This document shows positions 7,398-14,843 of a DNA stretch of 37,688 bases, piece after piece. A model generated the notes under the pieces. That model ran no database searches. It worked only from the letters and a program-made list of their open reading frames with translations, and was not told the origin of the DNA. A program made the translations under genes and the position numbers. Position 1 is the stretch's first letter. Each line of letters opens with the position of its first letter. Location: NCBI GenBank assembly GCA_949127675.1, contig CASBPY010000019.1, forward strand, positions 1 to 37,688. The letters are read 5' to 3'. The DNA is from Synechococcales cyanobacterium PMM_0072 (GTDB lineage: Bacteria > Cyanobacteriota > Cyanobacteriia > Cyanobacteriales > Chamaesiphonaceae).

Positions 7398-7547
7398 TTA
7401 CGATGACTTTAATTCGTTCAAGATGTCTACATTACTATAGATAATACCCAAAATCTTTCCTTGATGATCGATTTTAATTTTGGCAGGGTTGGGTGTAAGG
7501 ATCGCTAGTCCCTGAAATGTCCAGCACCATCCGCAAGACTTGGTAAA
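7398..7547 (-). pseudogene. Remnant of a second DUF6745 gene (C-terminal tail)
   Basis: Translation of the minus strand from 7547 gives FTKSCGWCWTFQGLAILTPN, then PAKIKIDHQGKILGIIYSNV and a short tail ending at TAA (7398-7400). It lines up without gaps with LAKCCGCCWAFENITILTPK and onward in the neighbouring 247-residue protein. Upstream of 7547 the same frame contains two TAA codons where the intact gene has Leu and Asp codons, and no start codon is available. So this is the decayed 3' end of a tandem paralogue. The start of the folate gene at 7584 lies just beyond its broken edge. Confidence 0.75.
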
Positions 7548-7583
7548 TTATAGTTAGTTGACCTGTAGTAAAGATTTGGAATT

Positions 7584-8138
7584 GTGAATTGTGATAAAAC
7601 TAGCTTGCGTAATCAATTGCTCCAGCAGCGACAAGCGTTACTTGCCGAAGTCTGGCGATCTCAGAGCGATCAAATTTGTGATCAACTCTTAGCTTGCCCT
7701 CAATTTATGGCAGCACAGACGATTCTCGTCTACCAAAGTCATCGCCAAGAACCAACTTTAGACTATTTATTTACCCACACACACAAACAATGGGGCTTAC
7801 CTCGATCTGTTGATAAAGAGCTACTATGGCACCACTGGAAGCCTTCAGAAGCCTTGGTAATTGGAAAATACGGTATTCTAGAACCCGATCCGGCATCACC
7901 CCTGCTCACGCCTGATTTAGTGGATTTAATCTTAGTTCCGGCAGTTGCGATGGATGCTCGCGGTTATCGATTGGGCTATGGGGGTGGCTATTACGATCGA
8001 TTGCGATCGAATCCACAGTGGCGGAAGATTCCGACAATTGGCATTGTCTTCGATTTTAGCTATGTTGAGACACTCCCGACAGACCTGTGGGATTTAACAC
8101 TGGATGCAGTTTGCACGGAATTAGGCTGTAGGCTGTAG
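7584..8138 (+). CDS. 5-formyltetrahydrofolate cyclo-ligase
   Basis: 184-residue enzyme of the 5-FTHF cyclo-ligase (MTHFS, YgfA/Fau) family, which converts 5-formyl-THF to 5,10-methenyl-THF with ATP in the cytosol, clearing a stored, inhibitory folate. Visible motifs are the N-terminal RNQLLQQRQALL basic helix, LVPAVAMDARGYRLGYGGGYYDR (glycine-rich ATP/folate site) and the terminal strand TIGIVFDFSY. The start is GTG at 7584. The last codons and the TAG stop run into a TAGGCTG heptamer array, so the C-terminal ELGCRL is partly repeat-encoded. Length is normal for the family. Confidence 0.93.
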   Translation: MNCDKTSLRNQLLQQRQALLAEVWRSQSDQICDQLLACPQFMAAQTILVYQSHRQEPTLDYLFTHTHKQWGLPRSVDKELLWHHWKPSEALVIGKYGILEPDPASPLLTPDLVDLILVPAVAMDARGYRLGYGGGYYDRLRSNPQWRKIPTIGIVFDFSYVETLPTDLWDLTLDAVCTELGCRL

Positions 8139-8149
8139 GCTGTAGGCTT
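8122..8149. repeat. Heptamer array (TAGGCTG x3 plus variant)
   Basis: Units start at 8122, 8129, 8136 and 8143. The stop codon of the folate gene (TAG at 8136-8138) is part of the array. Confidence 0.85.
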
Positions 8150-8170
8150 TGGAACAAGTGCTCTTTTCTC

Positions 8171-8205
8171 ATTCACTATTCACTATTCACTATTCACTAT
8201 TCACT
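8171..8205. repeat. Heptamer array (ATTCACT x5)
   Basis: Five perfect tandem copies just upstream of the serine hydrolase start. The unit is the reverse complement of that at 642-662. Confidence 0.9.
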
Positions 8206-8211
8206 GTTTAA

Positions 8212-9165
8212 ATGCACTTCTATCAATCAAATTCAATTCTAACAACCCTGGCCGAGCAAGCTCTAGCAAGTACTTGGGCGAAATTTCCTGACTTGAGCCG
8301 CGAACAAATTGCCCTAACTTGGCTAGTTTACGATCGACCAATTCCAGTTAATACTGGTGGAGCGATTACGGCTGATGAGCTGTGGAAGTATCCAGTTAGA
8401 GGCTTTAATTATCGCGGTGGTGAACGGATTTACCCCGCAAGTATGATCAAGCTATTTTATTTATTAGCCATGCACGAGTGGCTCCAGCAAGGCATGGCAG
8501 AACCTTCTGTGGAACTCGATCGCGCCGTGCGGGATATGATCGTAGACTCCAGTAATGATGCCACTAGTCTAGTCGTTGATACCTTGACTGGTACTACTAG
8601 TGGGCCAGAACTTTCTCCAGGGCCATTTACCACATGGAAAGCCCAGCGGAATCTAATTAACCGCTATTATCAATCCCTGGGCTGGCCAGAACTAGATCAA
8701 ATTAATGTCAATCAAAAGACTTGGAGTGAAGGCCCCTACGGACGAGAACGGATGTTTGTCGGTGAACTGCGGGAAAACCGCAATATGCTGACTACAGATG
8801 CTGTCGCGAGATTAATGCACAGTATCGTTGGGGGTGCTGCCGTTAGCAGCGATCGATCGAGTCAAATGATGCAACTACTTCAGCGAGATCTCCACTTGGC
8901 TGGAGCCACCCCCGACCCAGGCGAAGAAAATCAGGTAAATGGGTTTCTGGGCGCAGGTTTACCACCTGAGAGTCAAATCTGGTCGAAAGCAGGCTGGACA
9001 TCCCAGGTGCGCCATGATGCCGCCTATATCGAATTACCAAATCGACAACCTTATCTACTAATTGTCTTTACCGAAGGCACTACAAATAGTCAAAATCGGC
9101 ATATTCTGCCATTTATATCTGACATAATCGCAACATCCATGTCTCAAATCGAGACATTCGAGTGA
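8212..9165 (+). CDS. Serine hydrolase of the class A beta-lactamase fold
   Basis: 317-residue protein with all three penicillin-recognising motifs in order: S77-M-I-K80 (SxxK), S113-S114-N115 (SxN in DSSNDAT) and K-A-G in WSKAGWTS (KxG). This fits the beta-lactamase2/PBP-like superfamily. Cyanobacterial members are usually annotated only as serine hydrolases; true beta-lactam hydrolysis is uncertain, since the class A omega-loop Glu signature is not obvious to me. There is no signal peptide, so a cytoplasmic location or an unusual export route would be needed. The ATG at 8212 directly follows a heptamer array and has no clear ribosome-binding site. Confidence 0.8.
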   Translation: MHFYQSNSILTTLAEQALASTWAKFPDLSREQIALTWLVYDRPIPVNTGGAITADELWKYPVRGFNYRGGERIYPASMIKLFYLLAMHEWLQQGMAEPSVELDRAVRDMIVDSSNDATSLVVDTLTGTTSGPELSPGPFTTWKAQRNLINRYYQSLGWPELDQINVNQKTWSEGPYGRERMFVGELRENRNMLTTDAVARLMHSIVGGAAVSSDRSSQMMQLLQRDLHLAGATPDPGEENQVNGFLGAGLPPESQIWSKAGWTSQVRHDAAYIELPNRQPYLLIVFTEGTTNSQNRHILPFISDIIATSMSQIETFE

Positions 9166-9284
9166 GGGGATTTGCTCGACGGAAACTATATAATCAATTA
9201 TCCAGTCTAAATCCTTAATTAGGATTTTGATTTTCAGTAGCTATATTCAATTCACCAACCTTTGAGGAGTAATCAGCACCCGAT

Positions 9285-9944
9285 ATGATCCCACCTATCA
9301 ATACCACACCAATTTTACAACCAAATACGTCTGCACTAGTTAGTCAATCCAGCACCCGTGGGACTCCAATAGCTAGAACAGCTCCGATCCAAATCGCCGG
9401 ATCGGATTGGAAAAACCAAGCACCCATCACTAGCCCCGATCTCAAAACTCCCTCAAAACTCCAAATTGCTCAGTCGGAACTCCCTGGGACTTCGCCTCAA
9501 TCTCCATCATCACCAAGTACCACAGATACAGGTAGTGGCTATCCGACTAGAATTCCCCAAAATTACGTTGGTCCAGCGATTGGTTTTGGTAATGGTTCAT
9601 CCACTTTTGGCGTAATTAGCAGATTCCCGTTCTCCGAAAATTACTCGATTCGGCCATCAGCCCTCTTTGGTAGCAATAATACCGTGATCCGTGTGCCTGT
9701 CACCTACGATTTTTCGTTAGGGGACAAAGAACCATTTGAACGAAATCCTTTACTCACTTTTCACGCTGGTGGTGGAGTTCAATTTAGCTCTAGAGGTGGG
9801 ACTGCCCAAGGTGATAAACTTGGCTTATTGGGTACCATTGGTGTTGATATCAATCTCTATGATGGAATTGCGATCCTCGCCAGTTACAACACCGATTTTG
9901 CTGATGTGAATGGTACTAATATTGGGATTGGGTTTGAGTTCTAA
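9285..9944 (+). CDS. Barrel-like outer-membrane-type protein without signal peptide
   Basis: 219 residues in two parts. Residues 1-85 are low-complexity, rich in Pro, Ser, Thr and Gln, and look disordered. Residues 90-219 alternate in the way of transmembrane beta strands (VGPAIGFGNG, SIRPSALFG, VIRVPVTYDFS, LLTFHAGGGVQF, LGLLGTIGVDINL, IAILASYNTDF) and end in Phe (GIGFEF), as outer-membrane barrels do. No N-terminal signal peptide is encoded, and a TAA stop lies in frame five codons before the ATG, so no upstream extension is possible. A GAGGAG Shine-Dalgarno lies 15 nt ahead of the ATG, a long spacing. A cell-surface role is inferred; an internal or truncated protein is equally possible. 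Confidence 0.6.
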   Translation: MIPPINTTPILQPNTSALVSQSSTRGTPIARTAPIQIAGSDWKNQAPITSPDLKTPSKLQIAQSELPGTSPQSPSSPSTTDTGSGYPTRIPQNYVGPAIGFGNGSSTFGVISRFPFSENYSIRPSALFGSNNTVIRVPVTYDFSLGDKEPFERNPLLTFHAGGGVQFSSRGGTAQGDKLGLLGTIGVDINLYDGIAILASYNTDFADVNGTNIGIGFEF

Positions 9945-10008
9945 TTAGTAGTTAGGTTAGGAGTTATGGTTTTTGGCTCTAATGATGGTATGTCCTCAAG
10001 CCAAAAGC

Positions 10009-11286
10009 CTAACTTCGGATTTTAATTGGCAAATTGACAGTAAATTCTGTCCAGCCGTTGCTACTCGTAACGTTAATTTTCCCATGTAACTCCTCTACTA
10101 GTTTTTGGACTAAAGACAAGCCTAGTCCGGTACCTTGTTTCGATCGATCATTGCCAGGAACGCGGTAGAACCTATCGAAGATATATGGCAAGTACTCTGT
10201 GTCGATCTCTGCTTTATTTCTAATCTGAATTGTTAAGATTTCTAATTTGAGGTTGCTATCGATCGATACGACGATATCACCGCCAATACAGGTATATTTA
10301 CAGGCATTATTTAACAACTCTGTTAGAATTTTGGTTAGATAAATTCGATCTGTTAAAATAGCTGGAATTGACTTAGGAATAAATGTGGTGATTTTTAGGT
10401 GGGATTGATTAGCACGATCTGTAAATGATCCAACTGTAGTTGATAGCCAGCCTTCAATCTCGATTGATTCAAGGTTGAATCGATCTTTAACATCACGTTT
10501 CGATTTAATTAGTACTGTATCCAATTGCTGCAAGTCTAAAATATTATTAATCAAATCTACTTCTCGATCGCATTCTTGTTCTAATATATCTAAATATCTT
10601 TCCGCTGGATGCCCTGATAATAAGCTGGTAAGTTCAGGGTCTACTTTTATACTAATTTGCAACATCTGCATTGCCATTTTGATATTCATCAATGGTGCTC
10701 GTAAGTCGTGAGCGATATTATTGATAAAATCATCCTTTTTTTGACAAATTAGCTCCAATTCATCAACTCGTTCGATCGATTCAGCTAGATATGATAATGG
10801 TGCCGAACCATTAACTGTTGGCTGAGTCGTCACAAATTCTGTCAGCAAGTTGATTGCTGCAAGTAATTGTTGCCCTAATGCTTGAACCCAAGATAAATCT
10901 TGAGCAGTCCAGATACTATTGAAATTTCCCCGCAAGCAAATTCTGCCCCATAATTCACTCTGATTATTGCCGTGGAGATCTAGCTGTGCTAAGAGTGGAA
11001 TAAACACATATCGATCGCAAATATCGATATTCATCACCATCGTCATCGCTGTAAATTCTACAATCTCTCGCTGCTGTAACCGGAGATCGATCTCTTGGGC
11101 TTTTTCAGGTTCTAAATTTAAGCTTAATTGTCCCAGATCTGGTAACTGGGCGATCGTCAACCATCGATGTAACTGCGGTTGATATTGTTCGATTGATACT
11201 CCCTCTAGCACTAAAATCTCTTTGATTTGAGCAGCAGTAAGTTGGCACAGATGAGTTGAGTCGATATGACTGGGCATGGATGGCAA
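10009..11286 (-). CDS. GAF-domain sensor histidine kinase
   Basis: 425-residue soluble kinase. Residues of about 80-150 look like a GAF domain (YVFIPLLAQLDLHGNNQSEL then WGRICLRG and a C-terminal helix). The HisKA dimerisation helix carries H193 in NNIAHDLRAPLMNIK. The HATPase domain shows the N box (LLNNACKYT), the F box (YIFDRFYRVPG) and the G2 box (GTGLGLSLV). No membrane segment is present, so it senses a cytoplasmic signal. No response regulator is adjacent. The start ATG at 11286 has another Met three codons later; neither has a strong ribosome-binding site. The gene is transcribed away from the HEAT-repeat gene, with a perfect 16-bp palindrome between them. Confidence 0.9.
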   Translation of the reverse strand: MPSMPSHIDSTHLCQLTAAQIKEILVLEGVSIEQYQPQLHRWLTIAQLPDLGQLSLNLEPEKAQEIDLRLQQREIVEFTAMTMVMNIDICDRYVFIPLLAQLDLHGNNQSELWGRICLRGNFNSIWTAQDLSWVQALGQQLLAAINLLTEFVTTQPTVNGSAPLSYLAESIERVDELELICQKKDDFINNIAHDLRAPLMNIKMAMQMLQISIKVDPELTSLLSGHPAERYLDILEQECDREVDLINNILDLQQLDTVLIKSKRDVKDRFNLESIEIEGWLSTTVGSFTDRANQSHLKITTFIPKSIPAILTDRIYLTKILTELLNNACKYTCIGGDIVVSIDSNLKLEILTIQIRNKAEIDTEYLPYIFDRFYRVPGNDRSKQGTGLGLSLVQKLVEELHGKINVTSSNGWTEFTVNLPIKIRS

Positions 11287-11309
11287 TCGGGGGGAAGTGT
11301 TGGGATTTC

Positions 11310-11342
11310 AGTTTGGCTCCGCTCAGTGAGCGGAGCCAAACT
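11310..11342. repeat. Perfect 16-bp inverted repeat between divergent genes
   Basis: AGTTTGGCTCCGCTCA, one base, then its exact reverse complement. It lies in the 138-nt divergent gap between the histidine kinase and the HEAT-repeat gene. A transcript through it would form a very stable hairpin with a tiny loop; on DNA it could be a dispersed repeat or an extended operator. Confidence 0.85.
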
Positions 11343-11424
11343 AGGAATTGGAAGCTCGAAACTGTCTAGTCTTCACAACAATAAAATTTGTTACAATCTA
11401 GAGATAAAGCACGATAAAAAGTAT

Positions 11425-12138
11425 ATGAGCGATCTTCCCGCAGAACAGCTACGCCAACGAGAACCAGCAGAGATAGCCTCAGTAGCTACCCAGCTAGAGA
11501 GTCCTGATTTGCGGGATCGGATGGTAGCATTAGCATCACTCCGAGATTTTCCGGCGGATGTCGCACTACCATTGATCAAAAAAGTGCTCAATGATGAAAG
11601 CTTACAATTGCGATCGATGGCAGTATTTGCGCTGGGGGTCAAAGCTACACCAGAATCTTACCCGATTTTGATCGAGATTCTTGCTAATGACCCAGATTAT
11701 GGGATTCGCGCTGATGCCGCAGGTGCCCTCGGCTACTTAGAAGATATTCGTGCCTTTGAAGCACTAGTTCGAGCGTTTTATGAAGATACTGATTGGCTCG
11801 TACGTTTCAGCGCGGCGGTATCCCTTGGCAATCTCAAAGATCCCCGTGCTTTTGATGTGCTGATGCAAGCTTTAGACTCAAAAGAAGTCGTGCTTCAGCA
11901 AGCGGCAATTGCTGCCCTGGGCGAAATTAAAGCAGTTGCGGCAATCGATCGATTATTATTATTTATTGAATCTGAAGACTGGTTAGTCCGTCAGCGTTTA
12001 GCTGAATCATTAGGGCAATTACCCACCCCCAAAAGTATCTCCGCGCTCAAATACCTCACGAAAGATAGTCAACCGAATGTCGCCGCCGCCGCAACCATTT
12101 GGCTTCAACGAATTAGCGACAGTCAAGCGTCAGGATAG
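11425..12138 (+). CDS. HEAT-repeat protein, NblB/CpcE-like
   Basis: 237 residues of PBS-lyase-type HEAT-like repeats, roughly 30 residues each: LRSMAVFALG, IRADAAGALGYL, LVRFSAAVSLGNL, LQQAAIAALGEI, LVRQRLAESLGQL, VAAAATIWLQ. This class includes CpcE/CpcF-type chromophore lyases and NblB, which helps phycobilisome degradation during nutrient stress. The D-DWLVRFSAAVSLGNLKDPRAF stretch recalls NblB, but I cannot separate NblB from other members by eye. The frame is open from 11266, but the upstream part is not protein-like and contains the 11310-11342 palindrome; the ATG at 11425 is the natural start. A CpcS-type bilin lyase gene follows 155 nt downstream on the same strand. Confidence 0.75.
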   Translation: MSDLPAEQLRQREPAEIASVATQLESPDLRDRMVALASLRDFPADVALPLIKKVLNDESLQLRSMAVFALGVKATPESYPILIEILANDPDYGIRADAAGALGYLEDIRAFEALVRAFYEDTDWLVRFSAAVSLGNLKDPRAFDVLMQALDSKEVVLQQAAIAALGEIKAVAAIDRLLLFIESEDWLVRQRLAESLGQLPTPKSISALKYLTKDSQPNVAAAATIWLQRISDSQASG

Positions 12139-12235
12139 AAGGTTATACTTGTTTATTGGCTGAGATCAATTTTTGAAATAGTCAATGATGGTTAGTGAAG
12201 GTTCTAATTCCTAGCCACCATCCACCATTCACTCT

Positions 12236-12280
12236 TCTCCTTGCGGAGAGGTTCCACCAACGGCTACGCTCAGTGCAAGC
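12236..12280. repeat. Cyanobacterial-type hairpin repeat in cpcS leader
   Basis: TCTCC-TTGC-GGAGA hairpin followed by GTTCCACCAACGGCTACGCT, of the CTTGCGGAGA...GCTACGC type often scattered in cyanobacterial intergenic DNA. It ends 13 nt before the preferred cpcS start and so would be part of its leader. Confidence 0.5.
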
Positions 12281-12293
12281 CCTTCACCAATTT

Positions 12294-12827
12294 ATGAATG
12301 TCCGCGAATTTTTTGAATTAAGTGCTGGCAAATGGTTTTCCCAAAAGACTAGTCAACATCTAACTTTGAAACAGTCAGAACATGGAAAATCTGATCTAGT
12401 AATTGAGATTTTAGCCAACGACAGTCCCCAAGTCACCCAACTCTGTCAGCAAGCAGGTGTGGATCCCAGCTCAATTTGGGGTGGAGTGAAATATACCTGG
12501 AAAGGCACAATTGCTTGGGATACACCTACCAAAAATTCGCCAAATCAACAAGGTGAATCGATCGCAATTGCTATTGCCGATACACCAGAAGCTAAGACTG
12601 GCAGACTTTTTCACACATCCAGTAGCAACTCTAAATCTCTACAAGTGGCTCAATACACGATGGGTGATGATGACGCGCTCACTCTAGTTACCACCAACGG
12701 GAATACTAGCTCTTCCGAGCGAGTTTGGTTTGAAAGCAACAACGTTCGAGTCCGCACCACGATTAGCACCCAAGCAAATGGTGATTCGCTTGCTTCTTTC
12801 TACTCAGAGATTCGGATGGGTGGATGA
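12294..12827 (+). CDS. cpcS: CpcS/CpeS-type phycobiliprotein lyase
   Basis: 177-residue lipocalin-fold bilin lyase. Family signatures are NVREFFELSAGKWFSQKTSQH at the N-terminus, KSDLVIEILA, the LCQQAGVDPS segment, the MGDDDALTLVT strand, SSSERVWFESNNVRVRTT and the C-terminal ASFYSEIRMG. CpcS-type enzymes attach phycocyanobilin to the Cys-84-equivalent of phycobiliprotein beta subunits and allophycocyanin. The frame is open back to 12195, but those 33 residues are encoded by a dispersed repeat and are not family-like; the ATG at 12294 matches the usual N-terminus. The exact subfamily (CpcS, CpeS, CpcU) cannot be settled here. It follows the NblB/CpcE-like HEAT gene, which fits a phycobilisome theme. 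Confidence 0.88.
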   Translation: MNVREFFELSAGKWFSQKTSQHLTLKQSEHGKSDLVIEILANDSPQVTQLCQQAGVDPSSIWGGVKYTWKGTIAWDTPTKNSPNQQGESIAIAIADTPEAKTGRLFHTSSSNSKSLQVAQYTMGDDDALTLVTTNGNTSSSERVWFESNNVRVRTTISTQANGDSLASFYSEIRMGG

Positions 12828-12850
12828 TTTAGTCTTTAGCAAAGATCTGT

Positions 12851-12920
12851 AGATCTGTTAGGTTGGGTTGAAGAATGTTGGCGGAGCCTCTCCGTGAGGA
12901 GACAACCCAACACACCCAGC
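12851..12920. repeat. Dispersed hairpin repeat, copy B
   Basis: Same element as 5111-5180, in the same orientation, here between the cpcS-type gene and desB. Outer stem GTTGGGTTG/CAACCCAAC and inner CTCC/GGAG are conserved between the copies; the few differences lie outside the stems. Confidence 0.85.
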
Positions 12921-13038
12921 AAAGTTTCTTTTATCAAGATTTAGCAATCACCCAGCCACTCCAAAATTGTTGCCAAAATTATATCGAAATGTAACAATGC
13001 GGTTGGGATCTTAGTTATTAGGTAAATTTTAAAAATAC

Positions 13039-14100
13039 GTGCAATCAAATCTAGTCGAACCAATTAATTCTAGCGAATCTCCATTTGAGCGAGAACGGCT
13101 CCCCTTCACGATCCAAGATGTCCGAGCAGCGATCCCCAAGCATTGTTTCGAGTCTTCTACTTGGAAATCCTTGTCTTATTTCTTCCGCGATGTCGTCATT
13201 GTAGCCGGATTGTATGCGCTCGCTTACAAATTAGACAATTGGTTGTTTTACCCAGTGTTCTGGTTCATGCAAGCAACGATGTTTTGGGCATTATTCGTGA
13301 TCGGACATGATTGCGGACATGGTTCATTCTCTCGCTACAAGTGGCTCAATAATTTAGTCGGACATATTACCCATTCATTCATTCTCGTGCCTTATCACGG
13401 TTGGCGGATCAGTCATCGGACGCACCATCATAATACTGGCAACATCGAGACTGATGAAAGTTGGTATCCAGTATCAGAAGCTAAATATGATGATATGAAA
13501 GGCTGGGAAAAATTTCTCCGGTTCGACTTAACTCTACTTCTAGCTTATCCTTTATACCTATTCCGTCGTTCCCCTGAGCGTCCAGGTGGTTCACACTTCC
13601 ATCCAGCTAGCCCCCTGTTCCGCGAGTCAGAAAAATGGGATGTGATCACTAGCAGTATCTGCTGTGCGATCATGGTTGGCTTAATCGCGGCGGGGACATT
13701 TACCTGGGGTTGGTTATGGCTGGTGAAGTTCTACTTGATGCCTTATCTCGGATTTGTTGTCTGGTTAGATTTAGTTACGTTCCTACATCACACTGATGAT
13801 GATATCCCTTGGTATCGCGGTAAAGACTGGTACTTCCTCAAAGGTGCAATTTCGACGATCGATCATGATTATGGTTTGATCAATGATATCCACCACAATA
13901 TCGGTACCCACGTCGCTCACCACATCTTCCTGACGATCCCTCACTACCATCTCCTAGAGGCAACAGAGGCGATCAAACCCGTATTAGGTGAGTATTATCA
14001 TAAATCCGATCGTTCCATCTGGGATGCCTTCTGGGATGCCAAAGAGAACTGTCATTTTGTCACCAACACGGGTACGAAGATTTACTATCAAGCAAAGTAA
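13039..14100 (+). CDS. desB: Omega-3 (delta-15) acyl-lipid desaturase
   Basis: 353-residue membrane desaturase with the three histidine boxes that hold the di-iron centre: HDCGH (about residue 90), HRTHH (about 126) and HHNIGTHVAHH (about 288-298). Regions such as WRISHRTHHHNTGNIETDE and PHYHLLEATEAIKPVLGEYY closely follow the Synechocystis DesB pattern as I remember it. It inserts the omega-3 double bond into membrane-lipid fatty acids with ferredoxin as the electron donor. Hydrophobic segments occur at about 45-85 and 205-250. The start is GTG at 13039. In other cyanobacteria desB is cold-induced; no cold-specific element is evident here, though the 5' flank is A/T-rich. Confidence 0.95.
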   Translation: MQSNLVEPINSSESPFERERLPFTIQDVRAAIPKHCFESSTWKSLSYFFRDVVIVAGLYALAYKLDNWLFYPVFWFMQATMFWALFVIGHDCGHGSFSRYKWLNNLVGHITHSFILVPYHGWRISHRTHHHNTGNIETDESWYPVSEAKYDDMKGWEKFLRFDLTLLLAYPLYLFRRSPERPGGSHFHPASPLFRESEKWDVITSSICCAIMVGLIAAGTFTWGWLWLVKFYLMPYLGFVVWLDLVTFLHHTDDDIPWYRGKDWYFLKGAISTIDHDYGLINDIHHNIGTHVAHHIFLTIPHYHLLEATEAIKPVLGEYYHKSDRSIWDAFWDAKENCHFVTNTGTKIYYQAK

Positions 14101-14119
14101 CGTGAGTTCGCGCTCAAAA

Positions 14120-14255
14120 GAGCCTAGAGACTAAAGTCTCTGCTCATGATGCAAAGTCCGCCAACGCGGACTAGAGGATTCAGTCCGCGTTGGCGTAGCC
14201 TGCCTTCGGCATAGGTGGACTTTGCATCACTAGCCACGATTTCAATCGTTGGCTC
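14120..14255. repeat. Nested palindromic element (multi-arm cruciform)
   Basis: Four inverted repeats are nested or adjacent. Hairpin GAGACT-AA-AGTCTC lies at 14127-14140. A 12-bp stem GATGCAAAGTCC (14148-14159) pairs with 14217-14228. Inside it is a 13-bp stem GCCAACGCGGACT (14160-14172) paired with 14182-14194, and a TGCC-TTC-GGCA hairpin (14201-14211). An outer GAGCC/GGCTC pair (14120-14124, 14251-14255) closes the whole. It occupies most of the desB-thioredoxin gap and looks like a non-autonomous palindromic element. Confidence 0.85.
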
Positions 14256-14388
14256 ATAAATCCCCTCCGATCAAAGTGTCATCAGGACAGGGTGGATAGA
14301 TTTCCGACACAACTCAAACAACTCGATCGATCATGCTCTAATCTAGAAGATAATAATATCTCGATCGATCATCTAGGAGTTAATCAAA

Positions 14389-14712
14389 GTGAGTAGCGTT
14401 ACCGTCATCAATGATGCACAATTTGAGAGTGAAGTTTTACAAGCAGATTTACCTGTCCTAGTATACCTTTGGGCGGCTTGGTGTGGCCCCTGCAAGCTAG
14501 TTTCACCTTCGATCGATTGGATCGCCACTAATTATGCCGATCGAGTTAAAGTAGTCAAGATGGAAATAGATCCCAATCCTGAGACTGTCAAAGCATATAA
14601 GGTAGAAGGTGTTCCCGCTATTCGACTATTTAAAGGCGATGAAATGATTCACGCCTGGGAAGGTGCCATCACTAAAGATAAACTGAAAGTAATGCTCGAT
14701 AGTAATCTTTAA
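14389..14712 (+). CDS. Thioredoxin (WCGPCK type)
   Basis: 107-residue classical thioredoxin fold. The active site is W31-C32-G-P-C35-K, with the cis-Pro in GVPAIRLF near residue 75. It reduces disulfides in cytosolic or stromal-type targets. The sequence departs from m-type thioredoxins (a Lys follows the second Cys, and LVSPSIDWIATNYADRVKVV follows the site) and resembles a separate cyanobacterial group that I recall as TrxC-like. The start is GTG at 14389, supported by AGGAG about 9 nt ahead. Just upstream, TCGATCGATCAT occurs twice (14326-14337 and 14361-14372), which may be chance given how common this octamer is here. Confidence 0.9.
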   Translation: MSSVTVINDAQFESEVLQADLPVLVYLWAAWCGPCKLVSPSIDWIATNYADRVKVVKMEIDPNPETVKAYKVEGVPAIRLFKGDEMIHAWEGAITKDKLKVMLDSNL

Positions 14713-14763
14713 ACAGAATTTTTGGTAAACATCAATATATTTAGAATTAGCTGAGATCTAAAT

Positions 14764-14780
14764 GGTGGGCGATGCCCACC
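14764..14780. terminator. Hairpin after thioredoxin gene
   Basis: GGTGGGC-GAT-GCCCACC, a perfect 7-bp GC stem 51 nt past the thioredoxin stop, followed by CTACTTTTCT on the plus strand. This is consistent with a weak intrinsic terminator. Confidence 0.5.
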
Positions 14781-14811
14781 CTACTTTTCTAGATATCAGT
14801 CATTAATTATC

Positions 14812-14839
14812 AATTATTAATTATTAATTATTAATTAAT
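14812..14839. repeat. Heptamer array (AATTATT x3 plus AATTAAT)
   Basis: Four 7-nt units directly before the aminotransferase start at 14844. The same unit type precedes the Uma2 gene at 34586-34613. Confidence 0.8.
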
Positions 14840-14843
14840 TTAC

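Noticed and set aside
8122-8205. Short tandem repeats considered as a CRISPR array
   Set aside because: The units are 7 nt and contiguous, with no spacers.
11266-11424. N-terminal extension of the HEAT protein
   Set aside because: It crosses the perfect palindrome 11310-11342 and is not HEAT-like; the ATG at 11425 starts the family-like sequence.
12195-12293. N-terminal extension of the CpcS-type lyase
   Set aside because: It is encoded by dispersed repeat sequence; homologues start at MNVREFFELS.
14806-14843. A/T-rich array considered as a replication origin element
   Set aside because: It is a simple heptamer array with no DnaA-box cluster or neighbouring dnaA/dnaN genes.
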